Part shown: piece by piece, positions 1 through 8,531 of the stretch
Layout: each line of letters begins with the position of its first letter
Numbering within the stretch: position 1 is the stretch's first letter
Source of the DNA: Lentzea californiensis
GTDB taxonomy: Bacteria > Actinomycetota > Actinomycetes > Mycobacteriales > Pseudonocardiaceae
DNA length: 64,000 nucleotides
NCBI RefSeq assembly: GCF_024648825.1
Contig: NZ_JANBBE010000012.1
Span: 230,285 to 294,284 of the forward strand
Direction: 5' to 3'
Notes under the pieces: model-generated
Database searches by the model: none
What the model saw: only the letters and a program-made list of their open reading frames with translations
What the model was told of the DNA's origin: nothing
Made by a program: the position numbers and the translations under genes

Positions 1-473
1 GACTCGACCCGTTCCGGCTCGCTCACCGCCCACTCGACGGCCCGCATGCCACCCATGGACCCGCCGAGCACCGCGGCCCACCGCCCGATGCCCAGGTGGT
101 CCGCGAGGTGCACCTCGGCCGCGACCTGGTCGCGAATCGTGAGGTCCGGGAACCGGGGGTGCTGCCAGGGCCCGGTGCTGCCCTGACAGCCTCCCAGCAC
201 GTTCGGCGCGACGACGAAGAACGCGTCGAGCGGCTTTCCCGGCCCCACGAGGGAGTCCCACCAGCCCGGCGTCGGGTGGCCCGGCTCCACGCCCCCGGCG
301 ACATGGCTGTCGCCGGTCAGGGCGTGGAGCACGAGCACCGCGTTGGAGGCCTCGGCGTTCAAGGTCCCCCACGTCTCGTACGCGAGCTGGAAACCCGGCA
401 GTTCCCCGAACGTCCCGGCGTGGCTGAACCACTTCCGCCGGCCGAACGGATCACCGAACCGCCAGCCGCCCAC
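1..473 (-). CDS. metX: Homoserine O-acetyltransferase (MetX), 3' part missing
   Basis: Transfers an acetyl group from acetyl-CoA to L-homoserine, giving the O-acetylhomoserine used by the adjacent sulfhydrylase in methionine synthesis. The reading frame opens with a GTG overlapping the metY stop codon (TAGTG), so the two genes are translationally coupled. The N-terminus reads WRFGDPFGRRKWFSHAG and then LAYETWGTLNA, the usual start of the family. The nucleophile elbow GGSMGGM is visible near positions 45-65, with Ser as catalytic nucleophile of the alpha/beta hydrolase fold. About 157 residues are present of the usual 370 or so; the rest lies left of the window. Identity is secure from motif and context; the exact start is inferred from the overlap. 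Confidence 0.93.
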   Translation of the reverse strand, partial: MGGWRFGDPFGRRKWFSHAGTFGELPGFQLAYETWGTLNAEASNAVLVLHALTGDSHVAGGVEPGHPTPGWWDSLVGPGKPLDAFFVVAPNVLGGCQGSTGPWQHPRFPDLTIRDQVAAEVHLADHLGIGRWAAVLGGSMGGMRAVEWAVSEPERVE

Positions 474-1759
474 TACAACTCGGACTTCGCCGCGGTGAAG
501 CCCGCCTCCAGGTCCGCCTTGAGGTCCTCCAGCCCCTCCAGCCCGACCGACAGCCGCACCAGGCCGGGCGAGACACCCGTGACGAGCTGCTCCTCGGGCG
601 AGAGCTGGCTGTGCGTGGTCGACGCCGGGTGCACGATCAACGACCGCACATCACCGATGTTCACCAGCTGGCTGAACAGAGTCGTGCCGTCCACGAACGC
701 CCGACCGGCCGAAACACCACCGCGAAGCTCGAAACTGACGACCGCGCCGGCACCCTTGGGCAGGTACTTCCGCGCGTTCTCGTGGAACGGCGACGACGGC
801 AGGCCCGCGTAGTGGACCTTCTCGACCTCGTCCCGTCCCTCCAGCCACTCGGCAAGCGCTTGCGCGTTCTGCACGTGCCGCTCGATCCGCAGCGACAACG
901 TCTCGATGCCCTGGATGACCAGGAAGCTGGTCAGCGGCGCGATGGCCGCACCCGTGTCCCGCAGCCCCTGCACCCGCAGCTTCGCCGCGAACGCCCCGTG
1001 CCCGAGCACCGGCCAGTACTGCAGCCCGTTGTAGCTGGGGTCGGGCTCGTGGAAGTCGGGGAACTTCTCCGCCCCGTACTCGAACTTCCCGCCGTCCACG
1101 ACCACACCGGCGATGGCCGTACCGTGCCCACCGAGGTACTTGGTCGCGGAGTGGATCACGATGTCCGCCCCGTGCTCCAACGGCCGAAGCAGGTACGGCG
1201 TCGGCACCGTGTTGTCGACGATCAACGGCACCTGGTTCGCGTGCGCGACCCCGGCCACCCCTTCGACGTCCAGCACGTGGGAACGCGGGTTGGCCAACGT
1301 CTCCGCGAAGAACAACTTGGTGTTCGGCCGCACAGCCGCCTGCCAGGCGTCGAGATCATCCGGGTCGTCCACGAACGACACTTCGATCCCGAGCTTGGGC
1401 AACGTGTAGTGGAACAGGTTGTACGTGCCGCCGTACAACGAGGCACTGGACACCAGGTGGTCCCCGGACCGCGCCAGGTTCAGGATCGCGGCGGTCTCCG
1501 CAGCAGACCCGGACGCGAAGGCGACAGCCGCAACGCCCCCTTCGAGCGCGGCGACCCGCTGCTCCAGCACGTCCTGCGTGGGGTTGTTGATGCGCGTGTA
1601 GATGTGCCCGGGCTCAGCCAGCGCGAAAAGATCCGCACCGTGCTGCGTGTCCCTGAAGACGTAGGAGGTGGTCTGGTAGATCGGCGTGGCACGAGCACCA
1701 GTGGCCGGGTCGGGCGCGGCGCCCGCGTGGATCTGAGCAGTCTCGAAGGACCAGGACAT
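473..1759 (-). CDS. metY: O-acetylhomoserine aminocarboxypropyltransferase / sulfhydrylase
   Basis: PLP-dependent Cys/Met metabolism enzyme (428 aa, normal length) that makes homocysteine from O-acetylhomoserine and sulfide in the cytoplasm. The N-terminus (TAQIHAG, then PIYQTTSYVF) and the cofactor-binding motif SATKYLGGHG are typical of the family; the Schiff-base lysine is Lys207. The order metY-metX with a TAGTG overlap is the common actinobacterial arrangement, so the pair covers acetylation and direct sulfhydrylation. It lies downstream of a short leader ORF (1799-1876) of the cysteine-attenuator type, which suggests control by cysteine supply. Cystathionine gamma-synthase is a related alternative, but the length and the metX partner favour MetY. 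Confidence 0.94.
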   Translation of the reverse strand: MSWSFETAQIHAGAAPDPATGARATPIYQTTSYVFRDTQHGADLFALAEPGHIYTRINNPTQDVLEQRVAALEGGVAAVAFASGSAAETAAILNLARSGDHLVSSASLYGGTYNLFHYTLPKLGIEVSFVDDPDDLDAWQAAVRPNTKLFFAETLANPRSHVLDVEGVAGVAHANQVPLIVDNTVPTPYLLRPLEHGADIVIHSATKYLGGHGTAIAGVVVDGGKFEYGAEKFPDFHEPDPSYNGLQYWPVLGHGAFAAKLRVQGLRDTGAAIAPLTSFLVIQGIETLSLRIERHVQNAQALAEWLEGRDEVEKVHYAGLPSSPFHENARKYLPKGAGAVVSFELRGGVSAGRAFVDGTTLFSQLVNIGDVRSLIVHPASTTHSQLSPEEQLVTGVSPGLVRLSVGLEGLEDLKADLEAGFTAAKSEL

Positions 1760-1798
1760 GGCTGTGCTCCAACGTTCGCAGATGCGGGGGGTCTCGGA

Positions 1799-1876
1799 TC
1801 AACGGGAGCGACGACAAGCCATGCTGGTGACGCGCACGTAGTCGACGTGGCGCCGGCTAACCAGGGGCATGGTCAT
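1799..1876 (-). CDS. Cysteine-type regulatory leader peptide upstream of metY
   Basis: A 25-codon ORF ends 39 nt before the metY start. Its core RRHVDYVRV followed shortly by an Ala-Cys-Arg segment matches the short leader peptides found ahead of sulfur-assimilation genes in actinobacteria (mycobacterial Ms4527A-like family), where slow translation of Cys codons controls downstream expression. There is one Cys codon near the C-terminus, followed by basic residues. A -10-like TACCTT lies 7 nt upstream of the ATG at 1876, so the transcript may start at the ATG (leaderless). An internal in-frame ATG at 1870 is an alternative start. The peptide pattern is seen directly; the regulatory role is inferred from the family. 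Confidence 0.78.
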   Translation of the reverse strand: MTMPLVSRRHVDYVRVTSMACRRSR

Positions 1877-1949
1877 GGTCACGAAGGTAGGGGGCCAGAC
1901 GGTCCCTCCGACACCCCGTCCACCAGGTGAGACCGCTTAGGCTGATCGC

Positions 1950-2957
1950 ATGCGCACAGCTCTGGTCGGCTACGGACTAGGTGGGGCGGCCTTCCACGCC
2001 CCGTTCATCGAGGCAACGGAGGGCCTGGACCTCTCCGCCGTCGTCACGTCGAACCCGAAGCGCCAGGCAGAGGTTGCGGCCCGCTACCCGAACGCGAGCC
2101 TTCTGTCCTCTCTGGACGAAGTCTGGACGGGCAACTTCGACCTGGTGGTCATCACCACCCCGAACCGCTTCCACGCGACCCACGCCCGCCAGGTCCTGGA
2201 ACACGGCCTCAACGTAGTGGTCGACAAGCCCTTCGCTGGTTCAGCGATGGAAGCAAGAGCCCTGGCCTCAATCGCCAACTCCAAGGGCCTGATGCTGGTC
2301 CCGTTCCACAACCGCCGCTGGGACGGCGACTTCCTGACGGTAAAGCGCCTGCTGACTGAAAAGACCCTGGGCACAGTCCACAAGTTCGAGTCCCGCTTCG
2401 AGCGCTACCGCCCAGAGATCAAGTCCTCCTGGAAGGAATCAGGCGACCCGGCAGACCTGGGCAGCATCCTCTTCGACCTGGGCACCCACCTGGTAGACCA
2501 GTCAGTAGCCCTCTTCGGCCGCCCAACCTCAGTACACGCAGAAATCGCCACAGTCCGCCCAGGCGCCAAGGCAGACGACGACGTCTTCCTCTCCCTGACC
2601 CACGAACACGGCGTCCGCTCCCACCTCTGGATGAGCGCACTGGCAGCAGACCTGGGCCCCCGCTTCCGCGTACTGGGCCACGACGCCGCCTACGTGAAGT
2701 ACGGCATGGACCCCCAGGAAGACCGCCTGAAGGCAGGCGAAACCCCCGCCACCCCAGGCTGGGGCGAGGACCCTGAAGCAGCCTGGGGCACCCTCAACGG
2801 CAAGCCCCACCGCACAGAACCAGGCGCATACCAAGACTTCTACGCCGCAGTGGCAACAGGCAACCCCCCAGTATCACCACAAGACGCAGTAGCGGGCCTA
2901 GAGGTGATCGAGGCAGCAAAGCAGTCAGCAACAACAGGCGACTCAGTCCGCCTCTAA
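1950..2957 (+). CDS. Gfo/Idh/MocA family NAD(P)-dependent oxidoreductase
   Basis: 335-aa cytoplasmic dehydrogenase. The N-terminal Rossmann motif (VGYGLGGAAFHAPF, residues 5-18) is followed by the family's VVDKPF motif (near residue 90), whose Lys is a conserved active-site residue, and by DLGTHLVDQ in the C-terminal alpha/beta domain. The closest known style is the YdgJ/YvaA-like subgroup acting on sugars or inositols, but the substrate cannot be read from the sequence. A -10-like TAGGCT sits exactly 6 nt before the ATG, indicating a leaderless mRNA. The second half uses noticeably more A-ending codons than neighbouring genes. Transcribed divergently from metY. Confidence 0.85.
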   Translation: MRTALVGYGLGGAAFHAPFIEATEGLDLSAVVTSNPKRQAEVAARYPNASLLSSLDEVWTGNFDLVVITTPNRFHATHARQVLEHGLNVVVDKPFAGSAMEARALASIANSKGLMLVPFHNRRWDGDFLTVKRLLTEKTLGTVHKFESRFERYRPEIKSSWKESGDPADLGSILFDLGTHLVDQSVALFGRPTSVHAEIATVRPGAKADDDVFLSLTHEHGVRSHLWMSALAADLGPRFRVLGHDAAYVKYGMDPQEDRLKAGETPATPGWGEDPEAAWGTLNGKPHRTEPGAYQDFYAAVATGNPPVSPQDAVAGLEVIEAAKQSATTGDSVRL

Positions 2958-3223
2958 CACCGCGAAGCCGAAGGCGAGCCGCCCGCCCGCACGCGATGCC
3001 GCAGGCGAGCCGTCCCTACCGCGCGGTCAGGGCGGTGGGGTCCCGTCACAACGCACCCTCAACGCAACCGGCGGCCGCCCAACGCAACAGGCGTGCCATC
3101 AACCCGCCCGCGGCGCCACCCCCGATCAGATTGCCGCGGTCTGGGGCAGAGCCCTTAGGAAACGCACGCAACCGCAAGCCCGCCGCCCGCAAGGCGACCA
3201 CCCACCCGGCCGCGTCACGCCAC

Positions 3224-3922
3224 CTACCCAACCGGCGCCCGAACCAACGGAGGACTCAAAACCCCAACCTCCCCCCGCCGATAAAGCGCAGCCGGCCGCC
3301 CCCCATCCCGAGAGGTACTCCCCCCGGTAGGAACCAGAAACCCCTCAACCCCAGTAACTTTCCGATGAAAGTTACGAGGATCCAACCCAACCCCCCAAAC
3401 GATCTCATAAACCCGCCGCAACTCAGCCACGGTGAACTCATCCCCACAGAACTCGGTCCCGAGCCCGGTGTACTCCAACTTGGCCCGAGCCCGCTCAACC
3501 CCGTCAGCCAAGATCCGAGAATGATCAAAGGCCAACGACGAAACCTCCTCCACAGGCACCCAAGCAGCCGCAGCAGCATCAGTCCCAGCCACAGGAACCG
3601 GCAGATCAGGCGCCAAAGCCAGATAGGCCACAGAAACAACCCTCATCCGAGGATCCCGCCGAGGCTCCCCATAGGTAGCAAGCTGCTCAAGATGCAGCCC
3701 GGCGACCCCGGTCTCCTCAACCAACTCCCGACCGGCAGCGGCATCCACGGACTCGGCAACCTGAACGAACCCCCCAGGCAAGGCCCACCGCCCAAGAAAC
3801 GGCGCCTCCCCCCGCCGAACCAGCAGCGCGCACAACGCATCGGCCCGAACGGTCAACACCACAAGATCGACCGTGACAGCGAAGGGAGGGAAATCACTTG
3901 GCGTGTACACCCCACGAAGCAT
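3224..3922 (-). CDS. NUDIX hydrolase with NrtR-like winged-helix C-terminus
   Basis: The NUDIX box fits Gx5Ex7REUxEExGU: the segment starts GGFVQVAE and closes with RELVEETGV. An ADP-ribose pyrophosphatase-like activity is therefore likely. The C-terminal segment beginning FTVAELRRVYE and including RNFHRKV resembles the winged helix of NrtR-type NUDIX regulators of NAD metabolism, so the protein may be a hydrolase, an ADP-ribose-sensing repressor, or both. I chose the ATG at 3922 (232 aa) because GACGAT lies 6 nt upstream as a -10 element; an ATG 45 nt further upstream is possible but leaves only 14 bp to the divergent gene. It is divergent from the SPFH/NAD-kinase-like pair, consistent with an NAD-related role, but that is inference. 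Confidence 0.85.
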   Translation of the reverse strand: MLRGVYTPSDFPPFAVTVDLVVLTVRADALCALLVRRGEAPFLGRWALPGGFVQVAESVDAAAGRELVEETGVAGLHLEQLATYGEPRRDPRMRVVSVAYLALAPDLPVPVAGTDAAAAAWVPVEEVSSLAFDHSRILADGVERARAKLEYTGLGTEFCGDEFTVAELRRVYEIVWGVGLDPRNFHRKVTGVEGFLVPTGGSTSRDGGRPAALYRRGEVGVLSPPLVRAPVG

Positions 3923-3981
3923 AGGCTTATCGTCAGACCGACGACAAGCCGAGAGACCGCGAGCCAAGAGGAGCCAGCCCC

Positions 3982-4929
3982 ATGGCCGACATCAGCCGCT
4001 ACCCAGGACTACGCCACCTCAGGGGAGCCCCCACCGTCCACATCCGACACGTGGACAAGGGCAAGCTGATCCACGAGGGCACGGGCCTGAGCTTCTGGTT
4101 CCGCCCGAGAACCGCAGTCCTCTCCGAAGTCCCGGTGGACGACCGGGAACTCCCCATGCTCTTCCACGCCAGAACCCACGACTACCAGGACGTGACGGTC
4201 CAGCTGACCATCACCTACCGCTGCACGGACCCGGAAACCGCCACGGCGAGGATCGACTTCTCGATCGACCCGCACACGGGCACCTGGCGCCAGGACCCGC
4301 TGAGCCAGATCGCGAACACCCTGACGGAGAGCACCCAGCAGCACGCCCTCAAGATCCTCGGCACCCTGAACCTCGACACCGCCATCAGGACCGGCGTGGA
4401 ACGGGTCAAGCAGGCGGTCACCGAGAACCTGACCGCGGCCCACATCGGCCTCGAGATCATCGACATCCGCGTCGTGGCGATCCGCCCGGACGCGGACATG
4501 GAGAAGGCCCTCCAGACCACCGTCAGGGAGAAGGTCCAGCAGGAGGCGGACAAGGCCACCTACGAGCGTCGCGCGATGGCGGTCGAACGCGAGCGCTCGA
4601 TCAGCGAGAACGAACTCCAGAACCAGATCGAGCTCGCCAAGAGAGAAGAACTCCTGGTGGTCCAGCGAGGCGCGAACGCCCTGAAGAAGGCGGAAGACCA
4701 CGCCAGGGCCAGCCGAGTTGCCGACGAGGCCAAGGCCGACGGCATCCGCAAGCTGGCGGAAGCCGAAGCCGCGGGCGAGAAGGCGAGACTGGACGCCTAC
4801 AGGGAGATCCCGCAGGAGACCCTCTACGCCTTGGCGGCCAAGGAACTCGCCGGCAACCTCCCCGAGATCGGCAGCCTCACCCTGACCCCGGACCTGATCC
4901 AGCCGCTCCTGCAGAGACTGGCCCGATGA
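3982..4929 (+). CDS. SPFH/Band 7 domain protein
   Basis: 315 aa. The N-terminal half (about residues 15-180) is a Band-7/SPFH domain, and residues 185-285 are rich in Glu, Lys and Ala and look like the coiled-coil typical of flotillin- and prohibitin-like proteins. Unlike classical stomatins it has no obvious N-terminal membrane segment, so it may be peripheral or soluble. SPFH proteins form ring scaffolds on membranes. The stop codon overlaps the start of the following NAD-kinase-like gene (ATGA), so the two are co-translated. Precise function unknown. Confidence 0.8.
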   Translation: MADISRYPGLRHLRGAPTVHIRHVDKGKLIHEGTGLSFWFRPRTAVLSEVPVDDRELPMLFHARTHDYQDVTVQLTITYRCTDPETATARIDFSIDPHTGTWRQDPLSQIANTLTESTQQHALKILGTLNLDTAIRTGVERVKQAVTENLTAAHIGLEIIDIRVVAIRPDADMEKALQTTVREKVQQEADKATYERRAMAVERERSISENELQNQIELAKREELLVVQRGANALKKAEDHARASRVADEAKADGIRKLAEAEAAGEKARLDAYREIPQETLYALAAKELAGNLPEIGSLTLTPDLIQPLLQRLAR

Positions 4930-5777
4930 GCCTCGCCCCGCGAATTGTGCTGGTGCACCGGCGCACCGAGCTGACAGAGTTGCTGGCACGACACGGGACG
5001 CGAGGGCAGGTCGAGTTCTTCCTCAAGTCCCGCAACAGAACCCTGGACGAGGTGGTGGACCGTGACCAGCAGGCCCGCAGGGCGTTGGGAGACGTCAGCT
5101 CCGCGATCCCGCTCGACTGGCGCCGCGGCGTCGTCGAGCGGGAAGACCTGTCGCGGTTCCTGTTCGCGCCCGAGGACGTAGTCGTCATCGTCGGTCAGGA
5201 CGGACTGGTCGCCAACGTCGCCAAGTACCTCGACGGCCAACCCGTGATCGGCATCAACCCGGACCGGGGCGTGCTGGCGAAGCACGCCCCCGGCGATGCC
5301 GCGGAACTCCTGCACAGCACCGGGAACACCGAGGACAGGACGATGGTCGAGGCCAGGGCGGACGACGGCCAGACCCTGCACGCCCTCAACGAGATCTACG
5401 TCGGCCACCCGAGCCACCAGACGAGCCGCTACCGCATCGGGAACGAACGCCAGGCGTCGTCCGGCATCCTCGTGGGCAGCGGCACCGGGGCGACGGGCTG
5501 GTGCAGTTCCGCGCACCGCGAAAGGAAGAGCTCGCTCACCCTGCCCACCCCGGCCGAGCGCAGGCTCGTCTGGTTCGTCAGGGAGGCCTGGCCGTCGCCG
5601 AGCACCGGCATCGAGCACACCGAGGGGCAGATCACCGACCAGCCCCTCGACGTCGACGTGGAGTCGGACGGACTGGTGGTGTTCGGAGACGGCATCGAGA
5701 GCGACGCGCTACGACTGGGCTGGGGACAACGGCTGAGCATCGGACTCGCCGCCCGCCGGCTCCGCCTCGTGCGCTGA
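4926..5777 (+). CDS. NAD kinase-like protein
   Basis: 283 aa from an ATG that overlaps the SPFH gene stop; the same frame remains open far upstream, but that extension is a shadow of the SPFH gene. The fold signature of ATP-NAD/diacylglycerol kinases is present: a GQDGLVANVAKYL segment at the nucleotide-binding position, NEIYVGHPSHQTSRY, and SGILVGSGTGATGW. The usual GGDG motif reads GQDG and the protein has otherwise diverged from housekeeping NadK, so catalytic activity is uncertain. Coupling with an SPFH protein and proximity to a NUDIX gene suggest a small NAD-related module. The last 69 nt overlap the 3' end of the convergent MHS transporter. Confidence 0.72.
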   Translation: MSLAPRIVLVHRRTELTELLARHGTRGQVEFFLKSRNRTLDEVVDRDQQARRALGDVSSAIPLDWRRGVVEREDLSRFLFAPEDVVVIVGQDGLVANVAKYLDGQPVIGINPDRGVLAKHAPGDAAELLHSTGNTEDRTMVEARADDGQTLHALNEIYVGHPSHQTSRYRIGNERQASSGILVGSGTGATGWCSSAHRERKSSLTLPTPAERRLVWFVREAWPSPSTGIEHTEGQITDQPLDVDVESDGLVVFGDGIESDALRLGWGQRLSIGLAARRLRLVR

Positions 5778-6986
5778 CCCGATCACCAGCAGGCACACGC
5801 CGGACAGCACGGCACCCGCGATCAGGTACAGGGCGATGGCCCAGGTTCCGGTGCGCAGCAACGACTGCGCGACCAGCGGCGCGAGCCCGCCACCGAGCAC
5901 CGCGCCGAGCTGGAAGCTCAACGCCACCCCGCTGTACCGCACGCGAGTGCGGAAGAGCTCGGCGAAGTAGGCGGCGGAAGGCCCGAACAACGCGGCCGAG
6001 CCCACGAACCCGAGCACCATCGCGAACGTGAACCAGCCCGAGTCCGTGAGCCAGAACAGGGGGAACGCGAACCCGGCCTGGAAGATCGCCCCGCCGAACA
6101 TCACCGGCAGCCGCCCGATGCGATCCGACAGCAACGCGAACGCGGGCACCGCGACGACCTGCGCCACCGATCCGACGACGGTCGCGATCAGCAGGTCGTC
6201 CGCGGAGATCTTCAACGCCGTGCGCCCGTACCCGATCATGAACACGCTCAGCACGTAGATGAAGATCGTGAAGCCGAGGTTCACGCCGGCTCCCAGCAGC
6301 ACGATCCGCCACCGGTCGCGCAGCACCTCGGCGATCGGCAGCCGCGACTTCCCGGCCCGCACGAACCGCGGCGACTCCGACACGCGCAGCCGGATGTAGA
6401 GGCCGATCCCGACGAGCACGACCGAGAACAGGAACGGCAACCGCCAGCCCCAGCTCAGGAAGTCCGGCCCGGAAGCGCGCGACGACAGGTACATCGCGAG
6501 GTTCGCGAGCACGAGCCCGACCGGCGACCCGATGAACACCCAGCTGCCGTACCAGCCCCAGCGCCCCGGCGGCGCGTGCTCGACGGCCATCAGCGACGCG
6601 CCGCCCTGCTCACCGCCCATGAAGAAACCCTGCACGATCCGCAACATCACCAGCAGCACCGGCGCGAGGATGCCGACCTGGGCGTACGTCGGCAGCAGGC
6701 CGATCAACGCCGTCGACAACCCGGTCGCGGACAGGGTCACCACGAGCATCGAGCGGCGCCCGATCCGGTCGCCGAGATGACCGATCACCGCGCCGCCCAG
6801 CGGCCGGGCGAAGAAGCCCGCGCCGAACGTCGCGAACGCGAGCAGCACACCGACGCGCGAGTCGAACTGCGGGAAGAAGATCTTGTCGAACACGAGCGCC
6901 GAGGCCGTGCCGTAGAGCAGGAAGTCGTACAGCTCGATCGTGTTGCCGACCGCTGAAGCGGCCGCCACCTTGCGCACCCCCGTCAT
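5709..6986 (-). CDS. MFS transporter, metabolite:H+ symporter (MHS) family
   Basis: 425-aa, 12-helix inner-membrane symporter. The N-terminus GNTIELYDFLLYGTASA and the loop 2-3 motif GHLGDRIGRR are hallmarks of the MHS branch (ProP, ShiA, KgtP relatives), which import osmolytes, dicarboxylates or aromatic acids with protons. The substrate cannot be assigned. The C-terminal tail is hydrophilic and overlaps the end of the convergent NAD-kinase-like gene by 69 nt, so no terminator separates them. A CAGGCT-like -10 is found 6 nt before the ATG. Confidence 0.88.
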   Translation of the reverse strand: MTGVRKVAAASAVGNTIELYDFLLYGTASALVFDKIFFPQFDSRVGVLLAFATFGAGFFARPLGGAVIGHLGDRIGRRSMLVVTLSATGLSTALIGLLPTYAQVGILAPVLLVMLRIVQGFFMGGEQGGASLMAVEHAPPGRWGWYGSWVFIGSPVGLVLANLAMYLSSRASGPDFLSWGWRLPFLFSVVLVGIGLYIRLRVSESPRFVRAGKSRLPIAEVLRDRWRIVLLGAGVNLGFTIFIYVLSVFMIGYGRTALKISADDLLIATVVGSVAQVVAVPAFALLSDRIGRLPVMFGGAIFQAGFAFPLFWLTDSGWFTFAMVLGFVGSAALFGPSAAYFAELFRTRVRYSGVALSFQLGAVLGGGLAPLVAQSLLRTGTWAIALYLIAGAVLSGVCLLVIGSAHEAEPAGGESDAQPLSPAQS

Positions 6987-7073
6987 CGTTCCAGCCTGGT
7001 CGAGGGATTGACACTGCGCAATGGCCCGGTCACCCTTCGTCCTACGTTCCTACTCTTCAGTAACGAGGTAGCA

Positions 7074-7943
7074 ATGACGCGCCGAGTGACTGTCGTTTCC
7101 CTGCTCACGGCCCTGATAGCGGCAATGCTGGCACCGCCCGCCAGCGCCGCCCCGCAGTACCGGAACTACGTCTCGCTCGGAGATTCGTTCGTGTCGGGAC
7201 CGTTCATCCCCCTGCAGCGGCTCGACCCGCTGAGCTGTTTCAAGTCCACCCAGAACTACCCGTCCGTCCTCGCCAAGAGGCTCGGCGTCGCCAGCTTCAC
7301 CGACATCTCCTGCGGCGGCGCGCAGACCAAGGACATGGCGGGTGTGCAGAGCGGCGTCCCCGGCCAGTCCGTGCCTCAGTTCTCCGCCCTCAAGGCCGAC
7401 ACGGACCTCGTCACCATCTCCATCGGCGGCAACGACATCGGCTTCTCCGACATCATCCTGACCTGCGCCGGCAAGAGCGTGCTCGACCCGATCGGCGCTC
7501 CCTGCAAGGCGAACTACGGCGACTCGCTCACCCAGCGCGTCAACGCCACCGCCGCCAAGGTGGCCGCCGTTCTCGCCGGCATCAAGCAGCGCTCGCCCAA
7601 GGCCAGGATCGTGGTCGTCGGTTACCTGCGCATCCTGCCGTCGTCCGGCGGGTGCTGGCCGATCGTGCCGATCTCGAGGGGCGACGTGCCGTACCTCGAC
7701 AACGTGCAGAAGCAGCTCAACGGAATGCTCGGCGCCCAGGCGAACGCCGCCGGTGCCACGTTCGTGAACCCGTACGACATCAGCTCCGGTCGCGATACGT
7801 GTGCGGCCCCCTGGGACAAGTGGGTGGAGGGCATCATCCCGACGAGCCTCGCGTTCCCGGTTCACCCGAATGCCAAAGGCATGGCAGCGGTGGGTGAGCA
7901 GGTGGCCGCCGCGCTCGCCGGGACGGAACTGACCGGCGTCTAG
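7074..7943 (+). CDS. Secreted SGNH/GDSL hydrolase (lipase/esterase)
   Basis: 289 aa with a Sec signal peptide (residues 1-26, ending PASA-AP). Block I is SLGDSFVSG with nucleophile Ser38, block III is the oxyanion motif GGNDIGF, and the catalytic His264 lies in VHPN near the C-terminus. Length and motifs match the secreted SGNH esterases of actinomycetes (Streptomyces lipase SCO7513-like). The paired cysteines in the mature part fit the disulfides of that family. The ATG at 7074 follows a GAGG ribosome site; an upstream in-frame start at 7008 would bury the signal peptide. A -35-like TTGACA is present at about 7008. Confidence 0.9.
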   Translation: MTRRVTVVSLLTALIAAMLAPPASAAPQYRNYVSLGDSFVSGPFIPLQRLDPLSCFKSTQNYPSVLAKRLGVASFTDISCGGAQTKDMAGVQSGVPGQSVPQFSALKADTDLVTISIGGNDIGFSDIILTCAGKSVLDPIGAPCKANYGDSLTQRVNATAAKVAAVLAGIKQRSPKARIVVVGYLRILPSSGGCWPIVPISRGDVPYLDNVQKQLNGMLGAQANAAGATFVNPYDISSGRDTCAAPWDKWVEGIIPTSLAFPVHPNAKGMAAVGEQVAAALAGTELTGV

Positions 7944-8031
7944 TTGCACGCACTTCCGGCGGTTTACACGATCCGGTGCTTACCGCCCAGTTGGTTGGAG
8001 TTCCGGGTCCTTGCCGCGCCAGAGTGTCGGC

Positions 8032-8427
8032 ATGGCAAGGACCCGAATTCTGTTTGCCTGTCTCGCTCTCGCCGCACCGATCGTTCCGGCGACAGCGCAC
8101 GCGGCGCCACTGACAGCGCCTCTCCTGCCCGCATCCGGCCTGGTGCTGTCGGTGCAACCGGAGATGGGCACGCACAGCACCACGCAGCTGAACTGCGAAC
8201 CCGCAGGCGGACTGCACAAGAACGCCGCACAGGCGTGCGACCAGCTCACGCCTGTCGAGGGTGACTTCCGCAAGCTGGAAGAGACCGGCGCGATGTGCAC
8301 GATGGAGCTGAACCCGACCAAAGCCACGTTGAGCGGCAAGTGGCGCACCAAGAAGATCAACTTCCAGCAGGTCTTCTCGAACCCGTGCGTGTTGCGCGCG
8401 TACACCGGCAAGGTCTTCGACTTCTGA
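8032..8427 (+). CDS. SSI-family (subtilisin inhibitor-like) secreted protease inhibitor
   Basis: 131 aa with a signal peptide (residues 1-27, TAHAAP). The mature domain has the spacing of Streptomyces subtilisin inhibitors: L-x-V-x-PE-x-GTH near the N-terminus, four cysteines forming two disulfides, an acidic-aromatic segment EGDF, and a C-terminal NPCVLRAYTGKVFDF close to the family's N-C-x-L-x-x-x-T-x-x-VF end. The inhibitory loop region contains CTMELNP. It probably restrains secreted serine proteases in the cell envelope or medium. CAGAGT lies 6 nt before the ATG, so the mRNA may be leaderless. Followed by a strong terminator. Confidence 0.82.
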   Translation: MARTRILFACLALAAPIVPATAHAAPLTAPLLPASGLVLSVQPEMGTHSTTQLNCEPAGGLHKNAAQACDQLTPVEGDFRKLEETGAMCTMELNPTKATLSGKWRTKKINFQQVFSNPCVLRAYTGKVFDF

Positions 8428-8444
8428 CCCCGTGACCGCGTCAT

Positions 8445-8481
8445 CGGTGTTCCAGCGCACCGCCGTCGCGCTGGAACACCG
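8445..8481 (+). terminator. Hairpin terminator after the SSI-like gene
   Basis: Perfect 14-bp inverted repeat (arms 8445-8458 and 8468-8481) with a 9-nt loop, 18 nt after the inhibitor stop codon. No T-run follows, as is common for actinobacterial terminators. Confidence 0.75.
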
Positions 8482-8531
8482 GTGGCGTTCTAGCCGGTGG
8501 CCCTCAGCTGCCACCACCTAGGCTGCCGATC

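Noticed and set aside
1760..1949. SAM riboswitch before metYX
   Set aside because: No SAM-I, SAM-II or SAM-IV core elements could be matched; the leader-peptide ORF is the better explanation.
2996..4069. A 357-aa + strand reading frame
   Set aside because: Pro/Arg-rich antisense shadow of the NUDIX gene; no homology-like features.
3873..4925. N-terminal extension of the NAD-kinase-like gene
   Set aside because: The frame is open but overlaps the SPFH gene completely and translates to low-complexity Arg/Pro/Gly sequence; ATGA coupling at 4926 gives the proper start.
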